From: Bacillus sp. CGMCC 1.16541
Lineage (GTDB): Bacteria; Bacillota; Bacilli; Bacillales; Bacillaceae_H
Assembly: GCF_003184905.1 (NCBI RefSeq)
Contig: NZ_QFRU01000012.1
Location: 42,918-106,917, forward strand
Reading direction: 5' to 3'
Length of the DNA stretch: 64,000 nt
This document shows positions 59,961 through 64,000 of this stretch, piece after piece. Each line of letters starts with the position of its first letter. Within the stretch, counting starts at the first letter, position 1. A program made the translations under genes and the position numbers. Below the pieces are notes generated by a model. The model was not told where the DNA came from. It did not search any database and saw only the letters and a program-made list of their open reading frames with translations.

Positions 59961-60377
59961 TTGGCGAACAAAATACTTGTCGAGATTATCCCAGCTTTAA
60001 ATCAGAACACTTCAAGCGAAGATTGTTGTGAAAGTAAAGAGAGTGAATGTTGTAATAGCATAGATGTTAACCTTGAAGAAGTACAAAATATAAAAAAAGA
60101 GATTACAAATAATTTTAATAATGAAGTTAGTGTTTACGTATATGATTATAACATTTCATTGGATCGTGTCCTTGCTACTAAAAAACTTACAACGTCAGTA
60201 AGAGATAAAGGTTACTCCTTTATTCAATCTGATAGAATCATTGAAACTGTTACTCCAGCTGTTTATGTAAATGATTGCTTAGTCTCTTTTTTGAAAAGTC
60301 CTAATATTGAAGAAATTATTGATTCTATTAAGACTGAAATGAAACAAAATGAATTTGATCTTGAAGTTTTACAATAG
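59961..60377 (+). CDS. Cysteine-rich thioredoxin-like protein (ArsD-like)
   Basis: A 138-aa protein from TTG 59961 (GGGAGG upstream). It has a cysteine cluster in an insertion near residues 22-32 (EDCCESKESECC) and then a thioredoxin-like alpha/beta domain ending TPAVYVNDCLVSFLKSPN. The two vicinal pairs resemble an As(III) chaperone site, like that of ArsD but in a different place. It may deliver arsenite to the ArsM/ArsL-like enzymes. It is the last gene before the exporter and its hairpin. The role is inferred. Confidence 0.65.
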   Translation: MANKILVEIIPALNQNTSSEDCCESKESECCNSIDVNLEEVQNIKKEITNNFNNEVSVYVYDYNISLDRVLATKKLTTSVRDKGYSFIQSDRIIETVTPAVYVNDCLVSFLKSPNIEEIIDSIKTEMKQNEFDLEVLQ

Positions 60378-60418
60378 CCAAAGTTTAATTTAATTTTGTT
60401 TTTTTAAGAGAATTAAAT

Positions 60419-60452
60419 AATAATAGCTACTCATTACTGAGTAGCTATTATT
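60419..60452. terminator. Perfect hairpin before the MFS gene
   Basis: AATAATAGCTACTCA and TGAGTAGCTATTATT pair perfectly around a 4-nt loop. It lies 27 bp before the MFS start, so it separates or attenuates transcription between biosynthesis genes and exporter. Confidence 0.75.
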
Positions 60453-60479
60453 ATAAACACAATGTTAGGAGTTATATAT

Positions 60480-61709
60480 ATGAATCGCTTAATAAAGGAG
60501 TTTAAATTTTATCATCCATTAGTGTGGGTGATTATTTTTGGAACAATGTTTGCTAGGGCTGGTTCATTTATGAGTTTACCTTTCTTGACTATTTATTTAG
60601 CTAATGAAAGTGATCTTAGTGTTGGACTAATAGGCCTTACAGTTGGTTTCGGTGCTATTTCTGGCGTGTTCGGTGGCTTTTTTGGCGGGAATTTATCAGA
60701 CCAGTTTGGGAGAAAGAAAGTTTTATTATATACCCTGTTTGTATGGGCTTTCGTCTTTATTGGATTTGGAATGACAACTAATGTAGTACTTATTATTCTT
60801 CTAAATATTTTAAATGGTCTTTGTCGATCATTTTTTGAACCAACAAGCCAAGCTCTATTATCTGATTTAACAACTGAGGAAAAGAAAATGCGGGTCTTTT
60901 CATACAGATATATGGCTATAAATGTTGGAGCTGCTATTGGTCCATTATTAGGAGCATATTTTGCATTAAAATCCGCCGGTTTAACTTTCATCATTACAGG
61001 ATGTCTGTATTTAATTTATGCTATCGCTCTAACTTTTACATTAAATAAATTCTCAAACGAGCTTAAACCAGCTGGTAAAAAAGAGAAAGTACGTATTTCT
61101 GCAGCCATCAATGTTATAAGAAAAGACTTAGCTTTAGGATTCTTTATCCTTGCAGGCATTTTATCATTTATAGGCTATGCACAATATGATTCGAACCTAC
61201 CTCTTTTTATGAAAGAAAAAATAGACAATGCTGCTTCTATTTACTCCATGCTATTAACGATTAATGCAATAGTTGTAGTAATATTTCAACCATTCATCAC
61301 CAAATGGTCAGAAAAGAAACCTATTTTAGTAAATATGGCAATCGGTACTGGGTTACTTTGCATTGGAATGTTAGCATTTTCGGCAGGCTTCCACTGGTCT
61401 ATATTTGTTCTCGGTATCATTGTCTTTACATTAGGTGAAATCTTAATAGTTCCTTCTGGAAGCCTGTTTATAGATAAGCTTGCAAAAGGTGATTTAAAAG
61501 GAACATACTTTGGAGCTAGTAATTTTAGAATGCTTGGTATGTTCATTGGACCTGCACTCGGAGGCTCTCTCCTTGAGGGGTTAGGAGGAGAAATGATGTT
61601 TATAATCATAAGTGTACTAACAGCAGTGTCCTTAATCTTCTATATACTGGGTAACAAAGTTGCTAGTAAAGAGGAAGCTAAAATTATTGAAGTACAGAAT
61701 AGCATGTAA
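60480..61709 (+). CDS. MFS exporter of the organoarsenical cluster (ArsQ-like position)
   Basis: A 409-aa major facilitator with twelve membrane helices; start ATG 60480 after TTAGGAG (upstream ATG rejected as it lies in the ribosome site). The motif A loop is SDQFGRKKVLL (about residues 72-82), and a second GXXX-type loop lies in the middle. In the arsinothricin cluster arsQML, the MFS protein ArsQ is thought to export the product; this gene holds the same functional place. Sequence similarity to ArsQ itself was not tested. Confidence 0.85.
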   Translation: MNRLIKEFKFYHPLVWVIIFGTMFARAGSFMSLPFLTIYLANESDLSVGLIGLTVGFGAISGVFGGFFGGNLSDQFGRKKVLLYTLFVWAFVFIGFGMTTNVVLIILLNILNGLCRSFFEPTSQALLSDLTTEEKKMRVFSYRYMAINVGAAIGPLLGAYFALKSAGLTFIITGCLYLIYAIALTFTLNKFSNELKPAGKKEKVRISAAINVIRKDLALGFFILAGILSFIGYAQYDSNLPLFMKEKIDNAASIYSMLLTINAIVVVIFQPFITKWSEKKPILVNMAIGTGLLCIGMLAFSAGFHWSIFVLGIIVFTLGEILIVPSGSLFIDKLAKGDLKGTYFGASNFRMLGMFIGPALGGSLLEGLGGEMMFIIISVLTAVSLIFYILGNKVASKEEAKIIEVQNSM

Positions 61710-61916
61710 AGCTAAAATTATTGACTTACTTATAAGATTATATTGCAAGAGAAAGATTTTATAAGTAAGTCTTATTAGTTAAAAGTACTAATATGCCCAT
61801 AATGAAAGGATATGTAATCAACGGTTGTAAAATACTCAATAACAACGGTTTTAAATTCCTCAAAAATAACAGATAATCGTTTCGAAACAAACATCAAAGA
61901 TGGAGTTGAAGAAACG

Positions 61917-63179
61917 ATGCTGAAGATTGGGGAGTTTTTTATGATTAGAGAATTATTTCAGAAAGGATGGACGAAAACAGCCATTGCAGAAGCAACAGGC
62001 TTCGATCGTAAAACAATCAGCAAATATCTAAAAAGCAATCAGTTGCCGGAACGCAAGGAAACTGATCAGCATAAAGAGAGTAAGCTGGAACCTTATAAGT
62101 CCTACATCCTTCAACGAGTTAAAGAAGGGACAACCAACTGTGTTGTACTGTTAGAGGAGATTCAAGCGATGGGTTACGAGGGAAAGATGACGATTCTAAG
62201 AGATTTTGTTCGTCCTCTTCGTCAACAACCAAAGAAACAGGCAACCTTACGGTTTGAAACACCACCAGGGAAACAAGCACAAATGGATTGGGCGTACGTA
62301 GGAAGATACTTAGTCAATGGCAAACTACAAGACATTTATGCATTTGTCATGATCTTAGGTTATTCTCGAATGAAGTATGTAGAGTTTACTACCAACATGA
62401 ATCTCGAAACTTTAATGAAGTGTCATATGAATGCTTTCTCGTATTTTAACGGGATACCAGAACAAATTCTCTACGACAATATGAAGACCGTTGTTATCAA
62501 GCATAGTCCTATAGAAATCCGTTTTAACCGCAAGTTTGAAGATTTCTTAGCCTACTATGGGATTGTACCAAAAGCATGTCGCCCTAAGCGTCCACAGACA
62601 AAAGGAAAAGTAGAGAGAACCATTAAGTATTTGAAAGACAACTTCTTTCAGCGAAAACATGGACCAACTTTATATGCATTGAATGAAGATGTACGTATAT
62701 GGTTAGATCAAATAGCTAACAAGAAAATCAATCAGACTACTAATGAGTCACCCTTTCAACGATTTGAGCAGGAACAGAAGTTCCTGCAGGTATGGGGAGT
62801 GAAGCCTCTGTTTCCTACTTCACATTGGGAGACCAGAGAAGTCAGTCGGGACTGTGTGGTGTCGTATCGTGGAAAAAAGTATTCAGTTCCTTACCGTTAC
62901 GCTGGACAAATGCTCAAAATTAAAGAAACACTCGATCATCATTTAGAGATTTACGATGAACATGAATGTATCGCAAAGCATCCGGTTCTTACAGGAAAAG
63001 CAACTACTCATATCCGAATGGAACACTATGATGGGCTACATACAAAAGAAAAAGGGCAGAAAGCGAAGAACGTTGAAGGTTTGGCGACCGACGGTCTTCA
63101 CTCTCATACCCCATCTCCAAATGTGGAAAAACGCCCTCTCGCTGCTTACGCCGCACTGGAAGAAGGTGAGTCTGTATGA
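61917..63179 (+). CDS. istA: IS21-family transposase IstA
   Basis: A 420-aa transposase: an N-terminal helix-turn-helix (WTKTAIAEATGFDRKTISKY), then the DDE catalytic core with Asp in QAQMDWAYVGRYL (about 121), Asp in QILYDNMKTVV (about 187) and Glu in TKGKVERTIKYL (about 224), and a C-terminal beta barrel. It carries out transposition together with IstB. The stop overlaps the istB start (ATGA). Confidence 0.95.
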   Translation: MLKIGEFFMIRELFQKGWTKTAIAEATGFDRKTISKYLKSNQLPERKETDQHKESKLEPYKSYILQRVKEGTTNCVVLLEEIQAMGYEGKMTILRDFVRPLRQQPKKQATLRFETPPGKQAQMDWAYVGRYLVNGKLQDIYAFVMILGYSRMKYVEFTTNMNLETLMKCHMNAFSYFNGIPEQILYDNMKTVVIKHSPIEIRFNRKFEDFLAYYGIVPKACRPKRPQTKGKVERTIKYLKDNFFQRKHGPTLYALNEDVRIWLDQIANKKINQTTNESPFQRFEQEQKFLQVWGVKPLFPTSHWETREVSRDCVVSYRGKKYSVPYRYAGQMLKIKETLDHHLEIYDEHECIAKHPVLTGKATTHIRMEHYDGLHTKEKGQKAKNVEGLATDGLHSHTPSPNVEKRPLAAYAALEEGESV

Positions 63180-63940
63180 TGAACGAACTCTTATTGGAAC
63201 GTTTAAAGAAGCTCGGCTGGCATCATACAGCCAACCAACTTGATAGTTTACTAGAAGACGCTTCTAAGGATAATGTATCATATTCTGAGTTTCTTCACAC
63301 TATCGTTTTGCATGAAACGGAGCAACAAGATTCCGATCAACTAGAAAAGCGAATGAAACGGGCAAAGCTGCCTTACACCAAAACGATTCATGATTTTGAC
63401 TTTACATTTCAACCAAGTCTGAGCGAGAAAAGGGTCAAGGAAACCTTAACATGTCGCTTTATTGCCAATGGTGAAAATCGCATATTACTGGGTCCTCCGG
63501 GTGTAGGAAAAACTCATTTAGCCGTCTCCTTTGCGATTGAAGCGATTACCCAAGGATATACAGCCCTATTTTTGTCGGCCGACGACTTAGTGGCTCAGTG
63601 CCGCAAGGCCAATGATAAAGGGACACTCCAGCGACTCGTAAATCGTTGGAGTCGTCCAGACGTGTTGATTGTAGATGAAGTAGGTTATTTTCCTTTTGAT
63701 GAACTAACAGCCAATGTTTTCTTCCAGGTTGTTTCAAAGCGATACGAACAAGGAGCAATGATTTTAACATCTAATAAATCGTACCTTGAATGGGGAAAAG
63801 TTTTTGGTGACGATGTACTGGCAACGGCTATCTTGGATCGCCTCTTACATCATGCGATTACATTTAACATCAAGGGTGACTCCTACCGTTTGCGAGAAAA
63901 GAAAAAAGCAGGAATTTATCCTGCCCAAACAACGACTTAG
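63176..63940 (+). CDS. istB: IS21-family helper ATPase IstB
   Basis: A 254-aa AAA+ ATPase of DnaC/DnaA type: Walker A LLGPPGVGKTHLA (about residues 102-114), Walker B VLIVDEVGYFPFD (about 161-173), sensor TSNKSYLEWGK. IstB assembles target-capture filaments for IstA. The start overlaps the istA stop by 4 bp, giving translational coupling. Complete. Confidence 0.95.
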   Translation: MMNELLLERLKKLGWHHTANQLDSLLEDASKDNVSYSEFLHTIVLHETEQQDSDQLEKRMKRAKLPYTKTIHDFDFTFQPSLSEKRVKETLTCRFIANGENRILLGPPGVGKTHLAVSFAIEAITQGYTALFLSADDLVAQCRKANDKGTLQRLVNRWSRPDVLIVDEVGYFPFDELTANVFFQVVSKRYEQGAMILTSNKSYLEWGKVFGDDVLATAILDRLLHHAITFNIKGDSYRLREKKKAGIYPAQTTT

Positions 63941-64000
63941 CCGTTCATAATGGGGAATTTCATTTCGTTGAAATTGGGGAAATTTGAATCGTTGTTGACA

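Larger units (their letters stand above)
61813..64000 (+). mobile_element. IS21-family insertion sequence, right end at the window edge
   Basis: The left end (from 61813, TGTAATCAACGGTTGTAAAA) and the complement of the right end (from 64000, TGTCAACAACGATTCAAATT) align over about 48 bases, each with two CAACG-containing subrepeats and an AAATTCC(T/C)C block, the multiple terminal sites typical of IS21. istA and istB lie between. The right end coincides with the last base of the window, so the target duplication cannot be checked. Confidence 0.85.

Overview
The window looks like part of a large, low-GC conjugative plasmid (or plasmid-like element) of a Bacillaceae bacterium (Bacillus/Priestia-like). 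The reasons are strong AGGAGG-type ribosome binding sites, frequent TTG/GTG starts, AT-rich spacers, a Gram-positive type IV secretion locus with a CwlT-like wall hydrolase, and Bacillus-type ars and mer genes. No rRNA, tRNA or CRISPR array was seen. The species cannot be fixed from the sequence alone.

Layout. (1) About 1-16.7 kb, all on the minus strand: a conjugation operon with VirB2-like pilin, a TPR membrane protein, VirD4 (with an inserted Ig-like domain), a VirB6-like protein with a repeat-rich tail, VirB3-like, VirB4, a lysozyme-NlpC/P60 hydrolase, VirB8-like, a candidate oriT with four repeats, a relaxosome accessory protein and a MobP2-type relaxase. (2) 17-26 kb, plasmid backbone: two XRE regulators, an alpha/beta hydrolase / sensor kinase / LuxR-type regulator operon, a RacA-like HTH coiled-coil protein behind four iterons spaced exactly 42 bp, a putative replication protein behind an attenuator-like leader, an OB-fold/ParB-like fusion and a SANT-repeat protein whose end is replaced by an IS6-family element. 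(3) 27,357-45,324: an intact 17,968-bp Tn3-family transposon with 38-bp terminal repeats and a TTTTA target duplication. It carries tnpA/tnpR, arsR-arsB-arsC-arsD-arsA with extra redox genes, a second arsR with a flavoprotein, a MerT-like protein with a Cys-rich partner, an ACR3-like permease, and merR-merA. It landed on the stop codon of a small host gene. (4) 45.3-54.8 kb, an accessory patchwork: a YHYH protein, a DUF3883-type nuclease-like protein with integrase-like N-terminus, a second Tn3-family tnpA/tnpR pair, two orphan genes that resemble immunity genes, and a flavoprotein remnant. (5) 54.9-61.7 kb: a probable organoarsenical biosynthesis cluster: a CMD/AhpD-like protein, an ATP-grasp ligase, an ArsM-like methyltransferase, an RCCLKC-tailed radical SAM enzyme (ArsL-like), a CobW GTPase, a Cys-rich thioredoxin-like protein and an MFS exporter. 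(6) 61.8-64 kb: an IS21-family element ending at the window edge.

How they work together: the transposon supplies arsenite/arsenate and mercury detoxification. The downstream cluster appears to build an arsenic-containing small molecule, arsinothricin-like and possibly peptidyl because of the ATP-grasp ligase, and to export it. The conjugation system could spread both. The cluster in region 5 is the best candidate for a previously undescribed system.
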